Shown: positions 34,193 through 43,802, counted from the first letter of the stretch. The stretch: 64,000 nt of DNA from an uncultured Rhodospirillaceae bacterium (GCA_937927415.1 CALBDS010000061.1:124001-188000), one strand, 5' to 3'. Program-made: numbers and translations. The notes: a model not told the origin generated them from the sequence alone.

Positions 34193-36028
34193 ATGCTGTC
34201 CCTGCCCTCCCTTCTCCCCGTGCCGTCCTTTCTTGCTGACGGCGCCGCCGCTCTGCTGGTGGTCGCGGCCCTGACCGGCATCGGACGGATGGTATTCGCG
34301 GTGTTGCGGGTCCCGTCGCTTCCCGGCGATTCCCTGCACGCCTTTGCTGCCGGATGGGGAACCGCCACGCTGGGGATCACCGCCGTGGCGATGGCGGGCT
34401 ATCCGATGGCTGAAGCCGGATGGACGGTGGTGCTGGCGGGTGCGGCCGGGTTCCTGCTGTGGCTGATGCGGGCGCCGGGGGCCGCGGTTCATCCGCTGCT
34501 GGCGGCATTGGCCGGGGTTGCGCCGGTGATGGCGACCGCGGCGGCGGTGCCGGCCACCCAGTTCGACGAGTTCGCCCACTGGCTGCCCAACGCCCTGTAC
34601 CTGTTCGACACCGGCACGCTGCCCACCGCCGATGCCCCCAACCTGCTGACCGGCAAACAGGGCTATCCCATCGCCGGGCCGCTGCTGACGGTGCTGGGCA
34701 GTCTGGCCGCCGGCCACTGGACCGAGACGGTGGCCAAGCCGGTCACGGTGGTGATGGCGGCGATGCTGGCCCCGGTCCTGGCCTCCGCCCTGATGGACCG
34801 CCCGCGGGAAGAAAGCCGCGACCTGCCCGTCGCGCTGGTCGCCCTGCTGGCCCTGGCGGTGACTCTGCTCAATCCGTTCTTCGACCCGCGCATCGCCATC
34901 ACCACCTATTCCGACACTCCCACCGCCCTGCTGCTGGCGGGAACGGTCCATGCCCTGTGGCGGGCGATGGACGACACACCGGAGCGGCCGGACTGGCTGT
35001 GGCGGGCCGGTTTCACCATCCTGGCGCTGGTGCAGTTGCGCGAAACCAACCTGGGGCTTGTGGCCGGGCTGGCCGCGGCGGCGGCGCTGACGGCGTTCCG
35101 GCTGTACCGCCGGCCGGGGACCGGATTTTCCCTTGCCGGTGCAATGCCGGCGGCGCTGCTGGTGCTGGGGCCGGGGGTGGCGGCGCTGGTGCTGTGGCGT
35201 CTGCACCTGACCGGTGCTGCTATCGGTCCCGACATGGCGCCCCGCCCCTTCGCCGCCTGGGACTGGAGCGCGCCGGGCGTGGTGCTCCGCGCCCTGCTGT
35301 TCGACCGGCTGGCGAACAACCCGCTCATGGGTGGGGCGGCGGCGGCGCTGGCCCTGCTGTTTCCCATCGGGGTGATTGCGGTATGGCTGCGGGGACGCAC
35401 GGGCGACAAGGCGATCCTGCTGCTGCTGGCCGGGCTGGCGGGGGCGCAGGCGGCCTTGCTGGGCTTCGCCTACATCGCCGTCTTCAGCCGCGAGGAGGTG
35501 GAGGCCGCGTCCAGCGCCTGGCGCTATGCCGGGCAGGTCGGCCCCTCCGTGCTGCTGGCCATGGCGATTCTGGCCGGCGGGCGCGGCTGGCCGCGGCGTC
35601 TGCCGGCGGTTGCGGGATCGGCGCCGGCCGGGCTGGCGGCCATCGCCCTGGTGCTGGCGGTGCAGACCGCCGGGCGGGACCGCTGGCGGCTGGAATGTTC
35701 CTATGCCGGGACGGTGGCGATGCGGACCATGACCGCCGAATTGCTGGCCGGGCTGTCCCCCGCCACCGTCGTTGCCGTCCACCACCCCACCGAACAGCCC
35801 ATGGCGCAGGTGCTGACATCCCTGGTGCGGGCGGAGAACGGCGGCGGTTTCTTCCGTCCCGCGGTGATACCCGCACCCCCCGGCCCGCCGCCTGCCGCGG
35901 CGGCGGTTCTGGATCTCGGCGCCGTGCCGGTCGGACCGCTGACCGGCCCGGTGACAGCCCGCCTGACCCTGCCCGACGGCCGGGAACGGCAGGCTATGGC
36001 CGCCCCGCCCTCCGGCTGCCGCCGCTGA
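34193..36028 (+). CDS. Polytopic membrane protein, GT-C glycosyltransferase-like
   Basis: 611-residue inner-membrane protein with about 12 helices. A first extracytoplasmic loop carries the acidic motif FDEFAHWLPNALYLFDTG, reminiscent of the Asp/Glu loop of GT-C (ArnT/PMT-like) enzymes that use polyprenyl-phosphate sugars. After the last helix there is a C-terminal periplasmic tail of ~130 residues. No exact family is recognised; a lipid-linked sugar transferase is the best guess. No strong ribosome site precedes the ATG at 34193; an upstream in-frame start exists. It is convergent with the DMT transporter gene (21 bp between stops). Confidence 0.65.
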   Translation: MLSLPSLLPVPSFLADGAAALLVVAALTGIGRMVFAVLRVPSLPGDSLHAFAAGWGTATLGITAVAMAGYPMAEAGWTVVLAGAAGFLLWLMRAPGAAVHPLLAALAGVAPVMATAAAVPATQFDEFAHWLPNALYLFDTGTLPTADAPNLLTGKQGYPIAGPLLTVLGSLAAGHWTETVAKPVTVVMAAMLAPVLASALMDRPREESRDLPVALVALLALAVTLLNPFFDPRIAITTYSDTPTALLLAGTVHALWRAMDDTPERPDWLWRAGFTILALVQLRETNLGLVAGLAAAAALTAFRLYRRPGTGFSLAGAMPAALLVLGPGVAALVLWRLHLTGAAIGPDMAPRPFAAWDWSAPGVVLRALLFDRLANNPLMGGAAAALALLFPIGVIAVWLRGRTGDKAILLLLAGLAGAQAALLGFAYIAVFSREEVEAASSAWRYAGQVGPSVLLAMAILAGGRGWPRRLPAVAGSAPAGLAAIALVLAVQTAGRDRWRLECSYAGTVAMRTMTAELLAGLSPATVVAVHHPTEQPMAQVLTSLVRAENGGGFFRPAVIPAPPGPPPAAAAVLDLGAVPVGPLTGPVTARLTLPDGRERQAMAAPPSGCRR

Positions 36029-36049
36029 ACCCTGCTCGGGACGGGGCAC

Positions 36050-36928
36050 TCAGGACGGGGTGCGGACGGCATCCAGGCGGATCAGGTACAGACCGCTCAG
36101 GATCACCACCGCTGCCCCCAGCACGATGCCCCCCTCCGGCCGGTCGCCGAAGATCAGCGCGCCGTAGAGCAGGCCCCACAGGATTTCCATATACTGGAAC
36201 GGGGCCACCACCGGCACCGGCGCGATGCGGAACGCCCCCAAGAGGCACAGCAGCGCCAGCCCGCCGCACAGCCCGCACAGCGCCATCAACCCCAGATCGG
36301 CCGAGGACGGCAGGACGAAGACAAACGGCAACACACAGCCGGTCAGCGCCATCACCAGCAGATTGCCGTAAAAGGGAAAGGCCGCCGCGGTTTCCCCCCG
36401 GCCCCAGCGGCGCACGATCAGCCCCGACAGGGAATAGCTGACCGCACTGGCCAGTGCAGCGATGGCACCGATGTCCATCAGCCCTCCCCCGCTGGGCCGC
36501 AGCATCAGAAGCACGCCCATAAAACCCACCGCCACCGCCGTCCACCGCTTCGGCCCCACCGGCTCCCCCAGCAGCATCCCGGCCAGGGCCGTGATGATGA
36601 GGGGGGATGCGAACAGGATGGCGTACACGTCGGCCAGCGGCATCTGGGTAAAGGCGAAAAACGCCCCGCCCCCGGCCCCCAACCCGGCCAGCCCGCGCAA
36701 AAGCTGCAGCCCCGGACGCCGGGTCGCCAGCCCCGCCGGACCGGCGGTCAGCAGCCCATAGGCGCCGATGGCGACGACCGAGAACAAGGCGTTGAAGAAC
36801 ATGGTTTCCACCAGCGGATAGCCGCGGGTGAGGAACTTCATCAGCGTGTCGGTGATGGGAAACAGGGCAAAGCCCGCCAGCGCCAAAAGAACACCGGCTC
36901 GGCGGTCCTGCGGCAGCGATGCCGGCAT
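36050..36928 (-). CDS. EamA/DMT-family transporter
   Basis: 292-residue inner-membrane protein with ten predicted helices formed by two EamA repeats (first half ending near LLMLRPSGGG, second from DIGAIAALASAVSYSLSGL). DMT-family members export metabolites such as amino acids, nucleosides or S-adenosylmethionine-related compounds; the substrate cannot be read. It starts 25 bp after the deoA stop on the same strand, so it may be the last gene of the nucleoside operon and could export a purine or pyrimidine by-product. Confidence 0.9.
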   Translation of the reverse strand: MPASLPQDRRAGVLLALAGFALFPITDTLMKFLTRGYPLVETMFFNALFSVVAIGAYGLLTAGPAGLATRRPGLQLLRGLAGLGAGGGAFFAFTQMPLADVYAILFASPLIITALAGMLLGEPVGPKRWTAVAVGFMGVLLMLRPSGGGLMDIGAIAALASAVSYSLSGLIVRRWGRGETAAAFPFYGNLLVMALTGCVLPFVFVLPSSADLGLMALCGLCGGLALLCLLGAFRIAPVPVVAPFQYMEILWGLLYGALIFGDRPEGGIVLGAAVVILSGLYLIRLDAVRTPS

Positions 36929-36953
36929 GATGTCACACGGGATGATTGCTGAA

Positions 36954-38291
36954 TCAAAGTGTCAAAGGAATCAGGGGGCCGGCAGCCGGGGCCGCGGCGG
37001 CGACAGTGACCGCGGTGCGCAGGGCATGGGCCGCGGCCTCCGCCGCGTCCGCCGTCGCGGCGTGGACCATGGCCAGGGGCCGGTCACCGGGGCCGACCGC
37101 TTCCCCCACCCCGGCGATGGTGGAAAAACCGACACGGTGGTCGATGCAGTCGCTGGTGTCCACCCGCCCGCCGCCCAGACGGATGATGGCAATGCCGATG
37201 GCGCGGGTGTCCATGGCGGCCACCACCCCGGCGCGGTCGGGAAACACCGGGCGGACCACCGGCGCCGCCGGCAGGTGCCGGTCCGGGTGTTCCAGCAGGT
37301 CCGCCGGTCCGCCCAGTGCAGCCACCATGCGGGCGAAACGCTCCGCCGCGCGGCCGTCGGCGATCACGACGTCGAAGCGCCGCCGCCCCTCCGCCGCGTC
37401 GGTCGCCAGCCCACACAGGGCCAGCAGTTCCGCCGCCAGCGCCGCCGTGACCTCGTAGAGCCGGGGTTCGGGCGGATCACCGCGCAGAATGGTGATGGCT
37501 TCGTGCATTTCCACGGCGTTGCCCGCGGCCCGGCCCAGCACCTGATTCATGTCGGTCAGCAGCGCCACCGTCGGCAATCCCGCCCCGCGGGCCACCCCGG
37601 CGATGGAGCGGGCCAGCGCCGCCGCCGCGTCCTGGGTCGCCATGAAGGCGCCGTTGCCGAAGGTCACATCCATCACCAGCCCCTGCAGCCCCGCCGCCAG
37701 CTTCTTGGACAGGATGGACGCGGTGATGAGGTCCAGGGATTCCACGGTGCCGGTCACATCGCGGATGGCGTAGAGGCGCTTGTCCGCCGGTGCCACCTCC
37801 GGCGTGGCGCCGACCACGGCGCAGCCGGCATCCGCGACCACACGGGCCAGCCGGTCCAGCCCGGGCAGAGCGTCATAGCCGGGAATGCTCTCGAACTTGT
37901 CGAGCGTGCCGCCGGTGTGCCCCAGCCCGCGCCCCGATACCATCGGCACGAACGCACCGCAGGCCGCCAGCGCCGGGGCCAGGATCAGGCTGGTCTTGTC
38001 CCCCACCCCGCCGCTGGAATGCTTGTCCACCACCGGCCCCGGCAGGTTGAAGGGGCGCCAGTCCAGAACCGTGCCGGAATCGCGCATGGCCAGGGTCAGG
38101 GCCACCCGCTCCGCCATGTCCATGCCGCGGCAGCACACGGCCATGGCAAAGGCCGCGGCCTGCGCCTCCGTCACCCGGCCGTCGGTGATGCCGGCGACAA
38201 AGGCGCGGATGTCCTCCGGCGGCAGGGATTGGCCGTCGCGCTTGCGCCGGATGATTTCCTGCGGCAGCAGGGCGGTCGGTGCCGGGGCCAT
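36954..38291 (-). CDS. deoA: Thymidine phosphorylase
   Basis: 445-residue cytoplasmic enzyme that splits thymidine and deoxyuridine with phosphate into base and deoxyribose-1-phosphate. The family signature LPGPVVDKHSSGGVGDKTS (phosphate-binding Lys-His-Ser-Ser) begins near residue 83, and the glycine-rich GRGLGHTGGTLDKFES follows. Length equals that of E. coli DeoA. It lies 4 bp after deoC in a nucleoside catabolic operon fed by the BMP-type ABC importer. Confidence 0.95.
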   Translation of the reverse strand: MAPAPTALLPQEIIRRKRDGQSLPPEDIRAFVAGITDGRVTEAQAAAFAMAVCCRGMDMAERVALTLAMRDSGTVLDWRPFNLPGPVVDKHSSGGVGDKTSLILAPALAACGAFVPMVSGRGLGHTGGTLDKFESIPGYDALPGLDRLARVVADAGCAVVGATPEVAPADKRLYAIRDVTGTVESLDLITASILSKKLAAGLQGLVMDVTFGNGAFMATQDAAAALARSIAGVARGAGLPTVALLTDMNQVLGRAAGNAVEMHEAITILRGDPPEPRLYEVTAALAAELLALCGLATDAAEGRRRFDVVIADGRAAERFARMVAALGGPADLLEHPDRHLPAAPVVRPVFPDRAGVVAAMDTRAIGIAIIRLGGGRVDTSDCIDHRVGFSTIAGVGEAVGPGDRPLAMVHAATADAAEAAAHALRTAVTVAAAAPAAGPLIPLTL

Positions 38292-38295
38292 GGTG

Positions 38296-39108
38296 TCAGT
38301 ACCCCTTGCCCATGTCCGCCGCCGGTCTCATGCCCAGATCGGCCAGCAGCGCATCCAACAGGCCCGAGGCTCCGAAACGCACCGTGGCCGGCGTGGCCCA
38401 TTTGGGACCGCGCAGGCTGTCGGCCAGATGGAGATAGGCCGCGGCGGCCCCCGTGTCACGAATGCCGCCCGATGCCTTGAACCCCACGGGGCGTTTGGAC
38501 TGGCCGATGGCTTCCAGCATCAGGGCCGCCGCTTCCAGCGTCGCCGCCGGGCGGATCTTGCCGGTCGAGGTCTTCAGGTAATCGGCCCCGGCGGCGATGG
38601 CGTCGCGGGCCGCCCACGACAGCAGGTCGGGGTCGGGGAAGGCGCCGGATTCCAGGATGACCTTCATCACCACCCCCTCCCCGCACGCCTCGCGGCAGGC
38701 GCGCAGCAGATTGAGCGGCCGGGTGCGCTCCCCATCGATGAAGGCGCGGTAGGGCAGAACCACGTCGATCTCATCCGCACCATCGGCGATGGCGGCACGG
38801 GTCTCATCCACCACCGCGGCGGCGGCGGAATCCCCGGCGGGGAAATTGACCACGGTGGCCACCTTGACCGGCGTGCCCTTCAGCGCGGCGCGGGCGGTCT
38901 TGACGAAGCGCGGCCACACGCACACCGCCGCCACCGGCCCCGCCGGGGTCACGGCGCGGGCGCACAAGTCCCTGACACTCTCCTTGGTGTCGTCGTCGTT
39001 CAGGCTGGTCAGATCCAGCAGCGCCAGCACCCGGCGGGCAGTGTCCGCGGCGGTTCCCGCGTCCTTGGCCGCGGTGACGGCCTGCTGCAATTCGTCGGTC
39101 AGTTTCAT
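38296..39108 (-). CDS. deoC: Deoxyribose-phosphate aldolase
   Basis: 270-residue class I aldolase that cleaves deoxyribose-5-phosphate to acetaldehyde and glyceraldehyde-3-phosphate. The Schiff-base Lys is in DYLKTSTGKI, and the acid-base residues lie in KVILESG and VGFKASGGIR. The ATG at 39108 has GGGGGAA upstream; the open frame extends further but into non-homologous sequence. It follows punA by 35 bp and precedes deoA by 4 bp. No phosphopentomutase (deoB) is seen in the window, though one is needed to connect phosphorylases to this step. Confidence 0.95.
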   Translation of the reverse strand: MKLTDELQQAVTAAKDAGTAADTARRVLALLDLTSLNDDDTKESVRDLCARAVTPAGPVAAVCVWPRFVKTARAALKGTPVKVATVVNFPAGDSAAAAVVDETRAAIADGADEIDVVLPYRAFIDGERTRPLNLLRACREACGEGVVMKVILESGAFPDPDLLSWAARDAIAAGADYLKTSTGKIRPAATLEAAALMLEAIGQSKRPVGFKASGGIRDTGAAAAYLHLADSLRGPKWATPATVRFGASGLLDALLADLGMRPAADMGKGY

Positions 39109-39143
39109 CGTTCCCCCAAAGCCCCCCGTTGTCCCGAACCCGT

Positions 39144-39974
39144 TCAGCCCAAACGCCCAAGGAAACCGATCAGCAGCCGCTCCAGATCCGCCGCCGCCGC
39201 TGCGGCCTGGGCCAGCGTGTGGGCGTGGCTGACCGTCCCGGTTCCCAGCCCGACGCCGAGATTGGTGATGACCGCACAGCCGGTCACCGACATTCCGCAA
39301 TGGCGGGCGACGATGCATTCCGGCACCGTGGACATGCCCACGGCGTCGGCCCCCAGGATCTGCAACATCCTGACCTCGGCCGGGGTTTCAAAGCACGGCC
39401 CGGCCAAGGCGGCGTACACCCCTTCGGCCAGCGGCAGTTCCAGATCGGCCGCCGCCGCCTTCATCAGCGCGCGCAGGTCGGGCGACCACGCGTCGGTCAT
39501 GCTGGGAAAGCGGGGGCCGAAGGCGTCGTCGTTGGGGCCGGTCAGCGGGTTGGCACCCAACAGGTTGATGTGGTCGCGGATCAGCATCAGCCGCCCCGGC
39601 CCCACGGACAGATCGAGCGACCCGGCGGCGCAGGTCAGCACCAGCGTGCGGCAGCCCAGCCGCCGCAGGGTGCGGATCGCCAGCCGCAACGCAGCGAAGC
39701 CCCGGCCCTCATAGGCATGGACCCGCCCCTGCATGCAGGCGACGGTCTTGCCCCCCAGTTCCCCCACCACCAGCCGCCCGGCGTGCCCGGACACGGTGGG
39801 CCGGGGAAAGCCGGGGATGTCGTCATAGGGAATGGACACCGTTCCGCCGATGCGCCCGGCCAGATCGCCCAGCCCCGACCCCAGCACCAGCCCCACCTGG
39901 GGCCAGTGTTCCGGCGCGCGGGCGCGGATGACCGCCGCCGCCGCCTCCACCGCCCGCTCCGCGTCCGTCACCAT
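39144..39974 (-). CDS. punA: Purine-nucleoside phosphorylase
   Basis: 276-residue trimeric-type PNP (PunA/XapA group) that phosphorolyses inosine, guanosine and their deoxy forms. Motifs: GLVLGSGLGDLA (phosphate), GRVHAYEG, the base-binding AGPCFETPAEVRML, and VGMSTVPECIVARHCGM. The ATG at 39974 is preceded by AAGGGGAA and gives the canonical start; the frame extends 12 codons upstream. It lies 32 bp after cdd in the same operon. Confidence 0.95.
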   Translation of the reverse strand: MVTDAERAVEAAAAVIRARAPEHWPQVGLVLGSGLGDLAGRIGGTVSIPYDDIPGFPRPTVSGHAGRLVVGELGGKTVACMQGRVHAYEGRGFAALRLAIRTLRRLGCRTLVLTCAAGSLDLSVGPGRLMLIRDHINLLGANPLTGPNDDAFGPRFPSMTDAWSPDLRALMKAAAADLELPLAEGVYAALAGPCFETPAEVRMLQILGADAVGMSTVPECIVARHCGMSVTGCAVITNLGVGLGTGTVSHAHTLAQAAAAAADLERLLIGFLGRLG

Positions 39975-40006
39975 GGCCGTTCCCCTTTTCCGAAGCTCAG
40001 CGTTTG

Positions 40007-40417
40007 TCAAAAGCCCAGATTGTCAGGCCCGAAGGAATGGGGCAGAAGGTCGCCCAGGGTGAAACTGCGCCGCCACCCCTCCGGCCCGCCCACATGCACC
40101 GGCACGCCATCGCCGGCAAATTCGCGGATGCGCTGGCGGCAGCCGCCGCAGGGGGTGCACAAACGCCCGTCCCCCGCCTGCCCGCCGACGACGGCGACGG
40201 CGCGGATGCGCCGCTCCCCCGCCGCCACCAGGGCGGCGATGGCCCCGGCCTCCGCGCACATGCCCAAGGGATAGGCTGCGTTCTCCACATTGCAGCCGAC
40301 GAAGACCCGCCCCGATTCCGACAGCACCGCCGCCCCCACCGGAAAGCGCGAATAGGGGGCGTGGGCATGAGCCATCGCCGCGCGGGCGGCATCCAGCAGG
40401 GCATCGCGCTCGCTCAT
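40007..40417 (-). CDS. cdd: Cytidine deaminase
   Basis: 136-residue zinc enzyme converting cytidine and deoxycytidine to uridine forms. Zinc ligands are C54, C90 and C93 (LGMCAEAG; PCGGC) and the catalytic Glu is E56; the Cys-type CAE site marks the small tetrameric family. It starts 3 bp after the permease stop, so uptake and deamination are directly linked. Confidence 0.95.
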   Translation of the reverse strand: MSERDALLDAARAAMAHAHAPYSRFPVGAAVLSESGRVFVGCNVENAAYPLGMCAEAGAIAALVAAGERRIRAVAVVGGQAGDGRLCTPCGGCRQRIREFAGDGVPVHVGGPEGWRRSFTLGDLLPHSFGPDNLGF

Positions 40418-40420
40418 GTC

Positions 40421-41398
40421 TCACCGTTCCTTGACGTAAGGCTGGCCGCTGGCCTTGGGCGGAACCGCACGGCCGACGAAACCGGCCAGCAGCAGCACCG
40501 TCAGGGCATAGGGCAGCGCCTGGATCGCCTGCACCGGGATCACCCCCACCACCGGCAGCGCCACCCCCTGAAGCCGGATCTGCACCGCGTCGGTGAAGGC
40601 GAACAGCAGGCAGGCCAGCAGCGTCGGCCCCACCCGCCATTTGCCGAAGATCAGTGCCGCCAGCGCCAGATACCCCTTTCCCGCCGTCATGTCGCGCACG
40701 AATCCCGCCCCATGGGCGATGGACAGGTAGGCCCCGGCCATGCCGCTCAGCACCCCGGTGACCACCAGCGCCTGATAGCGCAGCCGGGCCACGGGAAGGC
40801 CGGCGGTGTCCACCGCCGCCGGATTCTCCCCCACCGCCCGCAGCCGCAGCCCGAAGCGCGTGCGGTAGAGCACGAACCCCGTGACCGTCACCACCGCCCC
40901 GGCCAGCAGCACCAGCACGTTCACCTCGTCGAACAGGATGGCATAGGCCGGGCCGATCACCGGCACCCCCGCCATGGCGTCCACACCCGGAAAGACGATG
41001 GACGGCAGCCGGGCGGAGCCGGGCAGCAGCGGCGTCTGCCCCCCTTGGGAAAACCACGCAAACGCCAGGGTCGGCGCCAGACCGGCCACCAGAATGTTGA
41101 GCGCCATGCCCGACACCACCTGATTGCCGTTGTGGGTGATGCAGGCGAACCCATGCAGCAGGGCCAGCGCCACCCCCGCCGCAACCCCCGCCGCCAGCCC
41201 CAGCCAGGGGTTTCCCATGGCCGACGCGGTGGCGGCGGCGAAGAAGGCGCCGGCCAGCATCTTGCCTTCCAGCCCGATGTCCACCACCCCGGCCCGTTCG
41301 GAATACAGCCCGGCAAAGGCGGCCAGCACCAGCGGCGTCGCCACCCGGATGGTGGAATCGAGCAGCAGCAGCACCGTGGTCAGGGCATCGTCCATCAC
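40421..41398 (-). CDS. Nucleoside ABC importer permease 2 (BMP-type system)
   Basis: 325-residue inner-membrane permease of the BPD_transp_2 family with 9-10 helices. Motifs such as LYSERAGVVDIGLEGKML and GENPAAVDTAGLPVARLRYQ are typical of the NupQ/YufQ/RnsD group of nucleoside importers. ATGA overlap with permease 1 (41395-41398). Genes for nucleoside-degrading enzymes follow directly. Confidence 0.93.
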   Translation of the reverse strand: MMDDALTTVLLLLDSTIRVATPLVLAAFAGLYSERAGVVDIGLEGKMLAGAFFAAATASAMGNPWLGLAAGVAAGVALALLHGFACITHNGNQVVSGMALNILVAGLAPTLAFAWFSQGGQTPLLPGSARLPSIVFPGVDAMAGVPVIGPAYAILFDEVNVLVLLAGAVVTVTGFVLYRTRFGLRLRAVGENPAAVDTAGLPVARLRYQALVVTGVLSGMAGAYLSIAHGAGFVRDMTAGKGYLALAALIFGKWRVGPTLLACLLFAFTDAVQIRLQGVALPVVGVIPVQAIQALPYALTVLLLAGFVGRAVPPKASGQPYVKER

Positions 41399-42558
41399 AG
41401 CCCCCCGCCGGCAACCGCCGCCATCGCCCGGCGGCGGAACAGGGCCGCCACCCGCGGGCGGAACAGGTGTTCCAGCGCCCCGGCAAACAGGATCACCAGC
41501 CCCTGGATCACCATCACCAGTTCCCGGTTCAGCCGCGGGAAGTCGAACGACACCTGCCCGCCCCCCTGGGCCAGGATCCCGAACAGCAGTGCGGCCAGGA
41601 CGATTCCCACCGGATGGTTGCGCCCCATCAGCGCCACGGCGATGCCGACGAAGCCCACGCCGTTGGTGACGTTCAGCAGCAGCCGGTGCTGGACGCCCAG
41701 AATATCATTCACCCCGCTGAACCCGGCCAGCGCCCCCGACAGCGCCATGGCCAGCACGATCACCCGCGCCGGTGACATCCCGGCATAGACCGCCGCCCGT
41801 TCGTTCCGCCCCACCACCCGCAGGGCATAGCCCCAGCGGGTGTGCCACAGGAAAAGGTAAACCAGACCGCAGCAGGTCAGCGCCCACAGGAACGACAGGT
41901 TCAGCGGCGACGGTGCCACCGTGATTCCCACCCACCCCAGCGCCCGGTCCATGGTGGGCAGCCAGACGCCGGGATCGAATTCCCGCGATTCGGGGCTTTG
42001 CTGGCCGGGCTTGATGAGCACGTCCACCAGCAGCCACGTCATCAGCGACGCGGCCAGGAAATTGAACATGATGGTGGTGATGACGATGTGGCTGCCCCGC
42101 CGGGCCTGGAGCCAGCCCGGCACCCACGCCCACGCCGCCCCGAACAGGCCCGCCGCCGCCGTTCCCGCCAGTGCTGCCGCCCACCAGGGCCAGCCCGGCA
42201 CCGCCAGCGCCACCAGCCCGGCGCCCAGCCCGCCCAGATACGCCTGCCCCTCGCCGCCGATGTTGAACAGCCCGGCGTGGAAGGCCACCGCCACCGCCAG
42301 CCCGGTGAAGATGTAGCCGGTGGCGTAATAAAGGGTGTAGCCGACGGCTTCGGGATAGCCCAGCGCCTCCCCCACCATCACGGACAGGACCGCCAGGGGG
42401 TTTTCGCCGATGGCAAGGATCACCAGCGCCGACACCGCCAGCGCCGCCGTCAGGTTCAGCAGCGGCAGCAGCCCGTAATCGGCCCAGGCCGGCAGCCCGC
42501 CCGGCGCCCGTGCCGGACCGGCGTCCCCGGACGCAGCGCCGTGGGTTTCCGATGTCAT
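41395..42558 (-). CDS. Nucleoside ABC importer permease 1 (BMP-type system)
   Basis: 387-residue inner-membrane permease of the NupP/YufP/RnsC type, larger than its partner because of an N-terminal cytoplasmic tail (MTSETHGAASGDAGPARAP). Motifs: AFHAGLFNIGGEGQAYLGGL and GRNERAAVYAGMSPARVIVLA. With permease 2 it forms the heterodimeric channel. An unknown gene (42662-43573) separates it from the ATPase gene of the same system. Confidence 0.93.
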   Translation of the reverse strand: MTSETHGAASGDAGPARAPGGLPAWADYGLLPLLNLTAALAVSALVILAIGENPLAVLSVMVGEALGYPEAVGYTLYYATGYIFTGLAVAVAFHAGLFNIGGEGQAYLGGLGAGLVALAVPGWPWWAAALAGTAAAGLFGAAWAWVPGWLQARRGSHIVITTIMFNFLAASLMTWLLVDVLIKPGQQSPESREFDPGVWLPTMDRALGWVGITVAPSPLNLSFLWALTCCGLVYLFLWHTRWGYALRVVGRNERAAVYAGMSPARVIVLAMALSGALAGFSGVNDILGVQHRLLLNVTNGVGFVGIAVALMGRNHPVGIVLAALLFGILAQGGGQVSFDFPRLNRELVMVIQGLVILFAGALEHLFRPRVAALFRRRAMAAVAGGGL

Positions 42559-42661
42559 GCGCCCCCGCTGTCGTCTGCCCCCCGTCCCGGCGAAGGTGCC
42601 TTGTCACACCATGGGACGCAAGCGCGGGATGGGGAACGCACCCATGGGGAAACGGCGAAAA

Positions 42662-43573
42662 TCAGATGGTGCGGGTGGCGCCGCGGCGGCGGGTCATCGG
42701 CTCACGCGGGGGGGCGGGGCCGAGAACGCTGTCCCGCCAACGGCTGAACTGGGCCATCACCACCCGGTATTTCTCATAAGCGCCGTCGCCGTAGCGGATG
42801 TTGAAGCCGGTTTCGTCATAGGGATCGTTATCCCCCTGCACCACCCGCGCCAGGATGGCGAAAAAGGCGTTGAACAGCGCGTCGTCCATGGTGAACCGCT
42901 CGCCCGCGTCCTGAAGGGCGCGGTTGAAATTGCACACGAACGTGTTACGCTGGTTGTTGAAATAACGGAAGCGCCCGACAACGTAGAAAATCACCTGCTC
43001 GTTGATGGCGTTGGCCGCGAAGTTCTCGAACAGGGAGCGCGCGAAGGAGGCATCGTCGTCGGATTTGATCTGCACATAGATGTTGCGCGACCGTTCGTTC
43101 AGGATCTCCACCTCCTGCGGGGACAGGATGCTTTCCAGACCGGCGCGCAGCCCCATGATGTAGGGGCGGAAACGCTCCCCGCCCACATCCTCGGACAATT
43201 CCACCGTGTTGGCGACCAGCATGCGGGTGAGGAAATCCTTGCGCCGGTCGTTCAGCGCCGGATTCGCCACCTTGCACTGTTCGCACACCGACCGCAGGGC
43301 GGGACCGATGACCTGGAAATTGCGGTCGATCTCTTCCAGCGCGCGGCGGATCCGTGCGGTCCCCTTGCCGTCGGCGGTGGAATGCTCCACCGCGTGCATG
43401 AAGATCTGGCGGGCGATATCCCAGTGCGCGCGATAGAAGGACGTGAGCTTGGCCTTGGAGCAGGTGTCAGGCGTTGCGGATTTCGCCCCTCCCCGGCCGG
43501 CGGCGCAGGGCAGCGTGGGCGAGTCTTCGCGCCTTGATGCCGGCTTGCCCTCAGGCCTGGGTAAACGCCGCAT
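42662..43573 (-). CDS. Hypothetical protein inserted in the nucleoside transporter cluster
   Basis: 303-residue soluble protein, family not recognised. It has a basic N-terminus (MRRLPRPEGKPASRRED), a mixed alpha/beta middle with KLTSFYRAHWDIARQIFMHAVEH, and a conserved-looking, aromatic-rich C-terminal half (FYVVGRFRYFNNQRNTFVCNFN; DPYDETGFNIRYGDGAYEKY). No signal peptide or membrane helix. GAGGAG at proper spacing supports the ATG at 43573. It sits between the ATPase gene and the two permease genes, on the same strand, with a 229-bp AT-rich region upstream, so it appears to have its own promoter. It could be a regulator or an inserted gene. Confidence 0.8.
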   Translation of the reverse strand: MRRLPRPEGKPASRREDSPTLPCAAGRGGAKSATPDTCSKAKLTSFYRAHWDIARQIFMHAVEHSTADGKGTARIRRALEEIDRNFQVIGPALRSVCEQCKVANPALNDRRKDFLTRMLVANTVELSEDVGGERFRPYIMGLRAGLESILSPQEVEILNERSRNIYVQIKSDDDASFARSLFENFAANAINEQVIFYVVGRFRYFNNQRNTFVCNFNRALQDAGERFTMDDALFNAFFAILARVVQGDNDPYDETGFNIRYGDGAYEKYRVVMAQFSRWRDSVLGPAPPREPMTRRRGATRTI

Positions 43574-43802
43574 AACGCTCCTCTTCGCTCCGACCACCCA
43601 AAGGGGCCGGTTTCATCACTCTATTGTGTCTTTCGATAATATTGTGCGACGGAACATCTTGAATCGTACCGCTGCGCCTACGGAATATTGTGGATGTACG
43701 TTCAAAAATTATTAACGCGGTTAAGGATTTTACCACGGGGATATAACCCCACAAGAATTGTGACATATTGGTCACGCATCAACCATACGGTGGCCGGACC
43801 GA
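43574..43802 (-). promoter_or_regulatory. AT-rich promoter region with an inverted repeat
   Basis: 229 bp, markedly AT-rich between about 43620 and 43790, lying upstream of the hypothetical gene and after the ATPase stop. It contains GTGAC (43760-43764), 6 bp, GTCAC (43771-43775), a palindrome of CRP/FNR-family style but with non-standard spacing. It is probably a promoter with an operator; no -35/-10 pair is convincing. Confidence 0.45.

Noticed and set aside
43760..43775. GTGAC-N6-GTCAC as a CRP or FNR site
   Set aside because: Half-site spacing differs from TGTGA-N6-TCACA and TTGAT-N4-ATCAA, so only a generic inverted repeat is reported.
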